Below are positions 16,825 to 24,856 of a stretch of DNA of 64,000 nt, one piece after another (positions within the stretch are counted from its first letter, which is position 1; each line of letters opens with the position of its first letter). The notes under the pieces are model-generated. The model saw nothing but the letters and a program-made list of their open reading frames with translations, was not told where the DNA came from and did not search any database. The position numbers and the translations under genes were made by a program. Source of the DNA: Bacteroidaceae bacterium (GTDB lineage Bacteria > Bacteroidota > Bacteroidia > Bacteroidales > Bacteroidaceae); the NCBI GenBank assembly GCA_016286165.1, contig JAEESE010000009.1:1-64000 (forward strand). The letters run 5' to 3'.

Positions 16825-18597
16825 ATGAAACAGACCTTCGCAATGAAAAAGTTATTCTATATATTCCCTCTATTCTTGCTCGCGGCTGTGAGCCTGCTCT
16901 CGTCGTGCACCGACATAGATGAGCCGCGGCAGCCCGAAGGACCACGCACATACAGGATGCGCCTCTTGGCAGATATTGATATTCCCGGTGCAGCCGACAC
17001 TCGTGCCGCTTACGCCTTCCCTGATAAGTCGCAGATCTATGTCCTCTTCCAGCAGGGCTCATCACCTGTTACAGGCACTGCCGTCTACAATGCCGCTTCG
17101 GGCATCTGGACCATCACTCCTTCGCAGTCGCTCACTGAGGTTGTCGACGGAGCATGCCAACTCTCTTATCTCATAGATGCCGGTCAGGCTTCATCAACAT
17201 CGGTAGCTATAACGCAGTCCACGCGAATCTACAAAGATGCTACCGCCACCTATACGCTCTCCGATGACCTCCTTACCGTGCAAGGCCATTTCACGCCGAC
17301 TCTTGGTCGTATCCGCTTCCTTGGTAAAGCAGGACAGACCTATACCTTCACAGGGTTGGCCCTCGCCACTGCTTTTGACCTGAAGAAACACACTATAAAC
17401 AATGTGGCCACCAAGCTTACTGCTACCTGTGCTTCCAATGGCTATACGCCTTATTTCTACGCAACCTTCGCTGATCCTTCCGCCCGTCAACTGACCTTTG
17501 AGCTCACCTCTACCACAGGTCTCCGCCGTGCCTTCGGCGAAAACGTACTGCAGGCAGGTGTCAGCGGATATATCACTATCCCAACAGTTGAGAAACATGA
17601 AGGTTGGACGCTTGTCAACCTCTCTACTGGCAAGGAAATAACCTTTGGCACTGTGTCTAAACCCACAGCATCACAGATCTATAGCAACAAAGCCACGCTG
17701 ACCGCAACAGTCACATCAAACGGTGGTGGCACTATCAGCGAGACAGGCTTCGTCATCGCTACGCATGCCACACCCACCACCAGCGACCGTCGTATCAGCT
17801 GTGGCAAGCAAACCTCCCTTTCCTCTGTAGTCACGGAGCTCAGCCAAACTACAAAATACTATGTCCGTGCCTTTGTCATCAATGAGATGGGCATTGCTTA
17901 TGGCGAAGAGATAACGTTCACCACAGGCTCTGCGGAAAATGAAAACAGCAGCGTAGAGCGTGAGGACTGGGGCTCGGAGGTGAACTGGGATAATGACGGA
18001 GGTATATTTTGCCCCGATGCTAACCACCCCCATGCCATAGACCTTGGTATCGGCATTAAGTTTGCCTGCTGCAATGTCGGCGCCGACTCTCCTACGGGCT
18101 ACGGCAACTATTATGCTTGGGGCGAGACATCTACGAAGAGTCAGTATGATTGGAGCACGTATAAGTGGTGCAACGGAACTTATTATTCTATGACTAAATA
18201 TTGTACAGATTCAAAATATGGAATAGTTGATAATAAAACTACGCTTGAGCCTTCCGAAGATGCAGCTCGTGCCAATTGGGGCAGTTCATGGCGCATGCCT
18301 ACTTATGCTGAATTGAAGAAGTTAATTGAACAATGCACCTGGACTTGGGTGACTGTCATTGGCGTGAATGGTTATAGGGTTACCGCCTCCAATGGTAATT
18401 CCATATTCTTTCCCGCTGTGGGGCATTGCGACGGCACGGGCCTCAATAACGTTGGCTCCTATGGTTATTATTGGTCGTCATCGCTCAGCACTGACAGTGA
18501 CAACTACGCCCAATACCTCTACTTTGGTAGCAGAGGGTGTTATATGTACGGCTTTTACCGATGCCTCGGTCGAAGTGTTCGTCCAGTTACAGAATAA
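16825..18597 (+). CDS. Fimbrillin-like lipoprotein with FN3-like and FISUMP domains
   Basis: A 590-residue lipoprotein (lipobox LSSC, Cys28; Met7 is an equally plausible start). Residues about 30-255 are a fimbrillin/Mfa-like region (QIYVLFQQGSS..TGTAVYNAASGIWTI, ending GYITIPTVEKHEGWTLVNL). An FN3-like repeat follows (about 265-372), then an acidic-aromatic segment (VEREDWGSEVNWDND), then a FISUMP domain (about 393-590, AIDLGIGIKFACCNVGADSPTGYGNYYAWGE...GRSVRPV). In Mfa/FimA-type systems such proteins are pilus subunits; FISUMP has a C-type-lectin-like fold and would form an exposed tip. The acidic segment is the C-terminus of neighbouring paralogues, as if FISUMP had been added behind it. 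Confidence 0.78.
   Translation: MKQTFAMKKLFYIFPLFLLAAVSLLSSCTDIDEPRQPEGPRTYRMRLLADIDIPGAADTRAAYAFPDKSQIYVLFQQGSSPVTGTAVYNAASGIWTITPSQSLTEVVDGACQLSYLIDAGQASSTSVAITQSTRIYKDATATYTLSDDLLTVQGHFTPTLGRIRFLGKAGQTYTFTGLALATAFDLKKHTINNVATKLTATCASNGYTPYFYATFADPSARQLTFELTSTTGLRRAFGENVLQAGVSGYITIPTVEKHEGWTLVNLSTGKEITFGTVSKPTASQIYSNKATLTATVTSNGGGTISETGFVIATHATPTTSDRRISCGKQTSLSSVVTELSQTTKYYVRAFVINEMGIAYGEEITFTTGSAENENSSVEREDWGSEVNWDNDGGIFCPDANHPHAIDLGIGIKFACCNVGADSPTGYGNYYAWGETSTKSQYDWSTYKWCNGTYYSMTKYCTDSKYGIVDNKTTLEPSEDAARANWGSSWRMPTYAELKKLIEQCTWTWVTVIGVNGYRVTASNGNSIFFPAVGHCDGTGLNNVGSYGYYWSSSLSTDSDNYAQYLYFGSRGCYMYGFYRCLGRSVRPVTE
18469..18590 (+). other. Variable tip of FISUMP copy 1
   Basis: Codes for the stretch between YYWSSSL and GRSVRPV. 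Compared with copy 2 (22653-22770), the frame residues (A, YLYF, S, M, YRC, GRSVRPV) are identical while about 17 codons differ, nearly all in the first two codon positions. Confidence 0.5.
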
Positions 18598-18668
18598 TTG
18601 TTATTCAATTAATTCAAATTACTTTAGTTTATTTAAAAATCAGGCCGATGGCTGTCCGAAAAAAACCA

Positions 18669-20141
18669 ATGAAACTTCAAGAGAGGTTTAAACATAGAAA
18701 TTGTTTATCTGCATTCTTGTGCATCTTGCTGTTAGGAGCCTGTAGCAACGAGGCTCCTGAGACGCCGGGTTTTATCAACGACGATGGCGAACATACAGCC
18801 GTCCTCCGCTTCGAAGGAAGCCTAGAGACTTTTGATGGCGATACGATTACCACAGGCAAAGCTACCCGTGCCACTACCACAAGTTGGGCCAATGGCGCAA
18901 CCCTTTACCTCCATTCGCCCTCCGGCTCCAGCACAACGAATTACGGCTATGCAACTTATAATAGTAGTTCAAAGACATGGACAGTTACCTATTCAGGCTC
19001 TTTGGTAAAAGATAAAGCGACGCTGTGCAATGTCTATTATTTCGAGAACCCGACGCAGACAAATTCATCCTCTGTTTCCCTTTCCGCCCAATCGACAGTC
19101 TATGCTGACGTTCAGGCAACCTATTATTTTAGCAACAATATAGTTACGCTTAAAGCTAAGCTCAAACCCCAGACAGCCCGTTTCCGTATAAAGGGCACCT
19201 CCGGTTCGGCCACAATTCAGGGCTTAAAAGTCTTTTCATCATATACTCGTAATTCAGGCACTCTGGCGAGCACAACAGCTGACCAGACATTAACAATTGC
19301 CAGTTCAGGCTATTCACCATATATCTATGCAAATCTCGTTAATGATCAAACTCGCCAATTGACGTTTAAGATCTCCTCAACTGCTGGCTATCGCCGTGCT
19401 TTCAGTACCGATGCCTTCAAGGTTGGCTCCACTGGCGTTCTTACTGTGCCAACCGCTGAAAAGCATGCTGGTTGGACTCTTGTCAACCTCTCAAATGGCA
19501 AACAGATCACAGCACCTTCCGTAGGCCTGCCATCCGTAACTGACATCCAGGCTGACAATGCTACTGTTAATGCTACCGTCACTTCTGTCAATAATGGCAC
19601 AATTAGTGATGCCGGCTTTATTGTTATAGTGCCCCTAATCGGTGAACGAAAAATCAGTTGTGGCACAAAAACATCCTTATCTGCCGTATTATCTAATCTT
19701 ACCCCAGAAACAACATATAAAGTCCGTGCTTATGCCACGAATGAGGCGGGGACTGCCTATAGCAATTATGTAGAGTTTAAAACTTCAAAGAACCCTGGTC
19801 TTACCTTTGGTGAACTATCCGCTATCAATATTCGTAGCACAAATGTCACGCTAACCTGCTCAGTCAAGGCGAGTGGCGATATCACAGTCAGCCAAGCGGG
19901 TTTTGTCCTTGCCACTCATACAGGTCCAACCGTCAGTGACAGGAAAGTAAGTTGTGGTGAGAATATGAGCCTCTCGGCTTCAGTCCCTCAGTTGTCACCT
20001 TCCACAACATATTATGTCAGGGCTTATGCCGTAAGTAGTATTGGCACCGTGTACAGCTCAGAAATCAGTTTTAAGACAGATAGGGAGCATATAGACACAG
20101 GTATTGGTGTTATCGACTATCCAGACGATGACCAGTGGTAA
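18669..20141 (+). CDS. Fimbrillin-like lipoprotein with two FN3-like repeats
   Basis: A 490-residue lipoprotein. The start at 18669 (MKLQERFKHRNCL...) is preferred because it gives a short signal and lipobox LGAC (Cys25); a longer frame starts inside the previous gene. The fimbrillin-like region (about 30-280: LYLHSPSGSSTTNYGYATYNSSSKTWTV, ending LTVPTAEKHAGWTLVNLSNG) is followed by two FN3-like repeats (about 285-375 and 380-470) and the tail IDYPDDDQW. No FISUMP. It is a paralogue of the 16825 and 20153 proteins with lower GC and more AT-rich codons. Confidence 0.75.
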   Translation: MKLQERFKHRNCLSAFLCILLLGACSNEAPETPGFINDDGEHTAVLRFEGSLETFDGDTITTGKATRATTTSWANGATLYLHSPSGSSTTNYGYATYNSSSKTWTVTYSGSLVKDKATLCNVYYFENPTQTNSSSVSLSAQSTVYADVQATYYFSNNIVTLKAKLKPQTARFRIKGTSGSATIQGLKVFSSYTRNSGTLASTTADQTLTIASSGYSPYIYANLVNDQTRQLTFKISSTAGYRRAFSTDAFKVGSTGVLTVPTAEKHAGWTLVNLSNGKQITAPSVGLPSVTDIQADNATVNATVTSVNNGTISDAGFIVIVPLIGERKISCGTKTSLSAVLSNLTPETTYKVRAYATNEAGTAYSNYVEFKTSKNPGLTFGELSAINIRSTNVTLTCSVKASGDITVSQAGFVLATHTGPTVSDRKVSCGENMSLSASVPQLSPSTTYYVRAYAVSSIGTVYSSEISFKTDREHIDTGIGVIDYPDDDQW

Positions 20142-20152
20142 TATCAGATTTC

Positions 20153-21373
20153 ATGAAGAGTATGAGAAATAGGATCCATATAGCGTTTATTGCAATCTTG
20201 TGCATGCTGTCTGCATGTACAGATACCGACGATATTAAACAGCCTGATGCCCCTGCTACTTATAGCATGCAGCTTGAGGTTACGTTGACGAATTATAAGG
20301 ACGTTGCCACACGTGCTACGACCTATTCCTTCGTCAACAACGATGTGGTATATGTTTTGTTTACAAAAGGTAGCACAACAATCAAAGGAACAGCGGTCTA
20401 TAATTCCACCACTCGTTTGTGGACGATAACGTCGTCACAAAGTTTGGCAGAAACCTACGACGGCAGTTGCCGGTTAGCATTCTTGCTCGATGCTGGCTCC
20501 ACTACACAGAATGTTGTTAATATGACTCAGCAGACGCGTCTTTATACCGACGATAATGCAGTTTATGAGTTCAGCGGTAACACTGTTAAGGTCAAAGGCA
20601 CACTGTCGCCTGCCCTCGGTCGTATCCGTTTCCGTGGGGCGTCAGGGCAGAAATGTACCGTAAGCGGCTTGGCGTTTGCCTATTCCTTCAACCTCGACAG
20701 CCACACGCTAAATATCATGTCGAACAAGTTCAGTGCTACTTGCGCTTCAAATGGCTATACGCCATATTACTATGGAGTCTTCGCAGATGCTTCAAAGCGT
20801 GCACTGACGTTTGAAATTGATGAGACAAGTGGTTATCGCAGGGCATTAGGGGCAACTGCCCTACAACCCGGAAGCAGTGGCTATGTGATTATCCCCACCG
20901 CCGACAGTCATCAAGGCTGGACGCTAATCAATCTTAAGTCCGGAGATACAATAACCTATCCGAGTGTCGGCACTCCCACGGCAAGTGATGTATCTGTCAA
21001 TGGCGTAAGCCTGACAGCAACGGTCACAGCAACGGGAGGAGGCAACATCAAAGGCTCCGGTTTCGTCATTGCCATCCATCGCACGCCTACAGTTTCTGAC
21101 CGTAATATCAGTTGTGGCACAGCTACGTCGCTGTCTGCACAGCTTACAGACCTGCAGGCTCAAACCACATACTATGTCCGTGCTTATGCCACCAATGAAG
21201 CAGGCGTTACCTACAGCCAGGAAATAAGCTTTACGACGGATGAAGAGCAGGGCCAGGCAGAAACAGAGATTGACCGCGATGGCTGGGACTCCGACGATGA
21301 TTGGAACGACTACAGCAACGATAATGTAGGACTGGACCGCGAAACCTATCCCGATGATGAGGATTGGAATTAA
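20153..21373 (+). CDS. Fimbrillin-like lipoprotein with one FN3-like repeat
   Basis: A 406-residue lipoprotein, lipobox LSAC (Cys22), then TDTDD, an acidic surface-export type sequence. Fimbrillin-like region about 30-275 (DVVYVLFTKGSTTIKGTAVYNSTTRLWTI, ending GYVIIPTADSHQGWTLINLKSGD). One FN3-like repeat about 278-365. It ends in two copies of the acidic-aromatic tail motif (DRDGWDSDDDWND and DRETYPDDEDWN). It follows the previous stop by 11 bp. Closest in layout to the 16825 protein without the FISUMP domain. Confidence 0.75.
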   Translation: MKSMRNRIHIAFIAILCMLSACTDTDDIKQPDAPATYSMQLEVTLTNYKDVATRATTYSFVNNDVVYVLFTKGSTTIKGTAVYNSTTRLWTITSSQSLAETYDGSCRLAFLLDAGSTTQNVVNMTQQTRLYTDDNAVYEFSGNTVKVKGTLSPALGRIRFRGASGQKCTVSGLAFAYSFNLDSHTLNIMSNKFSATCASNGYTPYYYGVFADASKRALTFEIDETSGYRRALGATALQPGSSGYVIIPTADSHQGWTLINLKSGDTITYPSVGTPTASDVSVNGVSLTATVTATGGGNIKGSGFVIAIHRTPTVSDRNISCGTATSLSAQLTDLQAQTTYYVRAYATNEAGVTYSQEISFTTDEEQGQAETEIDRDGWDSDDDWNDYSNDNVGLDRETYPDDEDWN

Positions 21374-21398
21374 TAATGAATTAATACACACATACGAT

Positions 21399-23459
21399 AT
21401 GAAAACATTCTTGAAATCTTTATTGCTGGCAACCTTAGCTTTGTTAATTGCTTGCAGCGATGTGTCAGATGAGCTTAATATTGATAACAAGAGTTCCAAG
21501 CTCACAGCCGAGTTGCGTTTCGACTGTGGGATAGAACGTTTCGAAGCTCAGACGCGAGCCACGACTTCGTCTTGGGACGATGGCGCCAAGGTGTATATTC
21601 AGTTCTTGGGCAACAACCGCGTCAGTGGCTATGCCACCTATAAGAAGAGCACGGGCGTCTGGACAGTCTATTTAGACGATGCTATAACGCAGGGACAGAC
21701 TTCCACTTGTGAGGTGTATTATTTCGAAAATCCTGCATCCAGCAGTTCGTCAAACGTAACCCTCTCTGCAGAGTCTGCTGTCTATGCTGATAAGGCGGCA
21801 ACATACCTCTATCAGAATGGCATAGTGACGCTGCAAGGCCACCTAAAGCCCCAAACTGGTCGCGTACGATTCAAGGGTGCCGCAGGCTACACCTTTATGC
21901 TTAAGGGCCTTAAATGGTACAGCGTATATAATGCCTCATCAGGCTCTCTGTCTCAGAACAGCGGACAGATGGGCTTGACCATCGGTTCCGATGGCTATAC
22001 CCAATACGTCTATGCCAGCTATGAAAACAGCTCAACACGCCAACTAACTATCTCAAGTGCTCCGCAGGGTTCTTATGACAAAAGCTTCTCTTCCAGTGTT
22101 TTGGCTGCAGGCAAGAGCGGTTATATCAACGTTCCGACTTTAGACAACCGTTATGGATGGACATTGACAGGAACAAACACTGAAGGCCTTTATTGCCCCG
22201 ACAGTAACCACCCCCACGCTATCGACCTCGGCATAGGCGTTAAGTTTGCCTGCTGCAACGTAGGCGCTGATTCGCCAACGGGTTATGGCAATTACTATGC
22301 TTGGGGTGAGACGTCAACGAAGAGCCAGTATGATTGGGGCACGTATAAATGGTGCAACGGTACTCAAAATTCCATTACCAAGTATTGTACACAGTCTTCC
22401 TACGGCACGGTAGACAACAAGACTACGCTTGAACTTACTGATGATGCAGCCCGTGCCAACTGGGGCTCCCCATGGCGCATGCCTACAGACGGCGAATTGT
22501 ATAACCTCAATACTCGATGCACATGGACTTGGGTGACGGTTGATGGCATTAATGGTTATAGGGTGACCGCTGCTAACGGAAATTCTATTTTCCTTCCCGC
22601 TGCGGGGTATCGCTACGACACGTACCTCAACTATGTCGGCTCCACCGGCTACTATTGGTCGTCGTCGCTCTTCAGCGGCCTCAGCTACCACGCCCGCTAC
22701 CTCTACTTTGATAGCAGCGACCACAGCATGAACCACTACTACCGCTGCTACGGTCGAAGTGTTCGCCCAGTCTATGATGAGAGATTAACTATTACCGCCA
22801 ACGGCGTTTCTTTCAATATGATTAAAGTAGAAGGCGGGACGTTTCAGATGGGTGGAAACGGAGAATATGATGGATACCCTATTCATCAAGTTACTTTAAC
22901 CAATGACTATTATATTGGTGAGACTGAAGTGACGCAGAAGTTGTGGACGACAGTGATGGGCTCTAATCCATCAGACTTTAAAAACTCAGACCAATTGCCT
23001 GTGGAAAATGTTTCTTGGAATGATTGTCAGACGTTCATCAGTAAGCTCAATACACTTACCGGTCGCACCTTCCGTCTGCCAACCGAAGCTGAATGGGAGT
23101 TCGCTGCGCGAGGCGGCAATGCCTCTGGTGGCTATACTTATAGTGGCAGTAATACAATTGGCGATGTGGCTTGGTACACAAGTAACAGCAGTTCAAAGAC
23201 GCATGAAGTGGCAACAAAGGTTCCGAATGAATTGGGCATCTATGATATGAGCGGCAATGTATTTGAATGGTGTCAGGACTGGTCTAGCGATTACAGCAGC
23301 AGTGCACAGACCAATCCGACAGGCCCCACCTCGGGCTCCTACCGTGTCTATCGTGGTGGCGGCTGGTACGGCAACGACAACAACTGCCGCGTTGCGTTCC
23401 GCAGCAGGCGCGGCGCCTCGGAAACGCTCAACTTCCTCGGCTTGCGCCTTGCTCTCTAA
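21399..23459 (+). CDS. Fimbrillin-like lipoprotein with FISUMP and FGE-sulfatase (C-type lectin fold) domains
   Basis: A 686-residue lipoprotein, lipobox LIAC (Cys19), start at 21399. Fimbrillin-like region about 30-255, FISUMP about 264-462, then an FGE-sulfatase/SUMF1 domain about 465-686 (MIKVEGGTFQMGGNG, HQVTLTNDYYIGETEVTQ, RLPTEAEWEFAARGG, GIYDMSGNVFEWCQDW). The domain ends RGGGWYGNDNNCRVAFRSRRG...GLRLAL. The cysteine pair needed for true formylglycine generation is not evident, so a binding role is more likely than an enzymatic one. The C-terminal stretch looks like the variable region of proteins targeted by diversity-generating retroelements: a run of NNC codons within conserved framing residues. 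The best candidate for the tip of the array. Confidence 0.8.
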   Translation: MKTFLKSLLLATLALLIACSDVSDELNIDNKSSKLTAELRFDCGIERFEAQTRATTSSWDDGAKVYIQFLGNNRVSGYATYKKSTGVWTVYLDDAITQGQTSTCEVYYFENPASSSSSNVTLSAESAVYADKAATYLYQNGIVTLQGHLKPQTGRVRFKGAAGYTFMLKGLKWYSVYNASSGSLSQNSGQMGLTIGSDGYTQYVYASYENSSTRQLTISSAPQGSYDKSFSSSVLAAGKSGYINVPTLDNRYGWTLTGTNTEGLYCPDSNHPHAIDLGIGVKFACCNVGADSPTGYGNYYAWGETSTKSQYDWGTYKWCNGTQNSITKYCTQSSYGTVDNKTTLELTDDAARANWGSPWRMPTDGELYNLNTRCTWTWVTVDGINGYRVTAANGNSIFLPAAGYRYDTYLNYVGSTGYYWSSSLFSGLSYHARYLYFDSSDHSMNHYYRCYGRSVRPVYDERLTITANGVSFNMIKVEGGTFQMGGNGEYDGYPIHQVTLTNDYYIGETEVTQKLWTTVMGSNPSDFKNSDQLPVENVSWNDCQTFISKLNTLTGRTFRLPTEAEWEFAARGGNASGGYTYSGSNTIGDVAWYTSNSSSKTHEVATKVPNELGIYDMSGNVFEWCQDWSSDYSSSAQTNPTGPTSGSYRVYRGGGWYGNDNNCRVAFRSRRGASETLNFLGLRLAL
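22653..22770 (+). other. Variable tip of FISUMP copy 2
   Basis: The variable codons here are almost all NNC (TTC AGC GGC CTC AGC TAC CAC, and later AGC GAC CAC AGC). This would arise if AAC codons in a template were mutated at their adenines. Confidence 0.5.
23334..23459 (+). other. DGR-variable-region-like C-terminus
   Basis: Codons between RVYRGGGW and the end run TAC GGC AAC GAC AAC AAC, then AGC AGG CGC GGC GCC, then CTC AAC TTC CTC. They are framed by conserved W, CRVAFR and GLRLAL. This is the usual layout of C-type-lectin variable regions in diversity-generating retroelements. A GC-only palindrome lies 32 bp past the stop. No reverse transcriptase or template repeat is in this window. 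Confidence 0.5.
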
Positions 23460-23490
23460 GTTCCTGACAAAAAATGAAAAAGAAGGCACC

Positions 23491-23504
23491 CGCGGAGCTC
23501 CGCG
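23491..23504. repeat. GC palindrome downstream of the variable C-terminus
   Basis: CGCGGAGCTCCGCG is a perfect 14-bp palindrome that can fold as a 5-bp GC stem with a 4-base AGCT loop. Retroelement target genes often have such a structure just after the variable region. It may also belong to the extragenic palindromes common in this stretch. Confidence 0.5.
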
Positions 23505-23570
23505 AAGGGCATCAAGCCCAAGCAAGGAGCGCCGAGGGCGAAAGATGAGACAACACCGTTATCTGAAAGG

Positions 23571-23807
23571 TTGCCTAAAGGGTTGTCTGAAAGGTTGCCT
23601 AAAGGGTTGTCTAAAACTACAATAAGCATTTGCATCATGATGTTTTACAACAGGTATATCAGCAGGAAGGAAATGGCCGACAGCATTGGGATATCCACAA
23701 CCTCAGTCCAAAAACATATCAACAAACTAAAGGCCATTGGTGTATTGAAGCGTGTTGATTCAGCGAGGAATGGACACTGGAAATTTTTAGATGATGAGAC
23801 AGTATAA
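23571..23807 (+). pseudogene. Winged-helix remnant of an AlbA_2-type regulator
   Basis: A 78-codon frame that reads LSERLPKGLSERLPKGLSK and then a winged helix (ISRKEMADSIGISTTSVQKHINKLKAIGVLKRV..GHWKFL). Tandem LSExL repeats before an HTH are typical of the C-terminus of AlbA_2 / divergent AAA-4 ATP-binding proteins of about 400-500 residues. The DNA-coded repeat unit is about 24 bp. The N-terminal body is absent, and the frame runs back only to a stop at 23475. It overlaps the caspase gene by 17 bp. It may be a leftover from recombination, or be expressed as a small DNA-binding protein from the TTG at 23571 or the ATG at 23637. Confidence 0.5.
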
Positions 23808-24657
23808 TAGAATATTACTCGCGGTTCTTTTGCTGCCCTTATGCATCGCACCCAGCGAGGCAGGCACGCGCCGCGCTCTGATTTTCGGCTTAGGGCGGCA
23901 GCAGGACACGCGGTGGAGCCGTATTCATGGCGACAACGACGTGGGGTATGTGCGGCAGATGCTGGTGCAGCGGGGATATACGGATATACAGGTACTGAAG
24001 AATGAGAGGGCGACGAAGTTGGGCATGGTGGATGCATTGATGGACCTGATAGCACGCTGCAGGAAGGGCGATGTGGTGTATATCCATTATTCAGGCCACG
24101 GGCAGCTGATGACAGACCTCGACGGCGATGAGGCTCTGAAATGGGACAATAGTCATGCTGCGTGGGATGAGGCCTGGATCCCCTACGACGCTTATATGAC
24201 CTACGGTCCTGAGGACCGAGGCGAGAAGCATTTCTGCGACGACGAGGTGGCATTGTACCTGCAGGCTATTCGTCGGCGGATAGGGCAGAAAGGCCGGCTG
24301 ACGGTGGTGGTGGATGCCTGCCATAGCGGTGATGCTACTGCCGGTGTGGACGATGAGGCGGTGAGGGGCATAGACACGAAGTTTGCCATTCCCCGTAATC
24401 CTGCAACGGAGATGGCCGCAGAACGGGTGGCGGAGGAGTGGCAGACTATAAGTGCCTGCAAACCTTATCAGCTATGCACCGAACTGAAGGATAAGCGGGT
24501 GGGAAAACTGACGTATGCTCTCTATTCTTTAGGCTTGGCTATTGACAAGATGACCAACGCGGAACTCGAAGAGGCCTTAGCCGCTTTTATGGAACAGCAT
24601 AAAGGGCGGTTGCCGCAAACGCCGATGGTGACGGGGAGCGCTGCTTCGCAGCGGTGA
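23791..24657 (+). CDS. Exported caspase-family (C14) cysteine protease
   Basis: A 288-residue protein with a signal peptide (ILLAVLLLPLCIAPSEAG). It has a caspase p20-like fold: RRALIFGLG strand, then VYIHYSGHGQ with catalytic His103, then LTVVVDACHSG with catalytic Cys177. An acidic DLDGDEAL loop follows the His, as in metacaspase-like proteases. It should be a periplasmic or surface endopeptidase; basic or acidic P1 preference cannot be told. The final residues (GSAASQR) are coded by the first unit of a hairpin repeat that also ends the sigma gene. Start ATG ATG at 23791; the first 17 bp overlap the winged-helix remnant. Its neighbours, a sigma factor and a membrane TPR-like protein, suggest a role in signalling. 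Confidence 0.8.
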   Translation: MMRQYNRILLAVLLLPLCIAPSEAGTRRALIFGLGRQQDTRWSRIHGDNDVGYVRQMLVQRGYTDIQVLKNERATKLGMVDALMDLIARCRKGDVVYIHYSGHGQLMTDLDGDEALKWDNSHAAWDEAWIPYDAYMTYGPEDRGEKHFCDDEVALYLQAIRRRIGQKGRLTVVVDACHSGDATAGVDDEAVRGIDTKFAIPRNPATEMAAERVAEEWQTISACKPYQLCTELKDKRVGKLTYALYSLGLAIDKMTNAELEEALAAFMEQHKGRLPQTPMVTGSAASQR

Positions 24658-24708
24658 GATTTTTGAGTGCTGCTTCGCAGCGGTGAGAGGCGCTTCGCGC
24701 CGGTTAGT
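24649..24708. repeat. Hairpin direct repeat, copy 1
   Basis: A 60-bp block (39 bp of it identical to 25508-25546) that starts in the last two codons of the caspase gene. It contains GCTGCTTCGCAGC and GCGCTTCGCGC, short palindromes with a 3-base TTC loop. Confidence 0.8.
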
Positions 24709-24720
24709 GGTTAGCAGTTA

Positions 24721-24790
24721 GCAAAAGTATCGTCTTTCGCTCGTCCCAACGGGACGCTTGACACTTCAAGAACTTCTTTAACTACTTTAA
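24721..24790. repeat. Left arm of 70-bp inverted repeat flanking the sigma gene
   Basis: Matches the reverse complement of 25627-25696 with four mismatches in 70 bp. The arms face each other across 836 bp holding only the sigma factor gene and one copy of the hairpin repeat. The core is CGGGACGCTTGACACTTCAAG in complementary register (the arm reads GGGACGCTTGACACTTCAAG). Confidence 0.85.
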
Positions 24791-24856
24791 CTCCCTTAAA
24801 ATAAGGGTTACCTTTTAAAATAAAACGCTTTAACTGATAGAGCGATCAAGGACATA

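Noticed and set aside
21399..23459. True formylglycine-generating enzyme
   Set aside because: It is a fused, lipid-anchored domain without the evident catalytic cysteine pair and with no sulfatase gene nearby; a binding role fits better.
13700..23807. Complete diversity-generating retroelement
   Set aside because: Variable-region-like tips are present but no reverse transcriptase, accessory protein or template repeat was seen in the window.
23791..24657. CRISPR-linked Craspase-type protease
   Set aside because: This protein is a short exported caspase with no TPR or CHAT fusion, and no type III CRISPR gene is near. Only the idea of a protease acting on a sigma pathway is shared.
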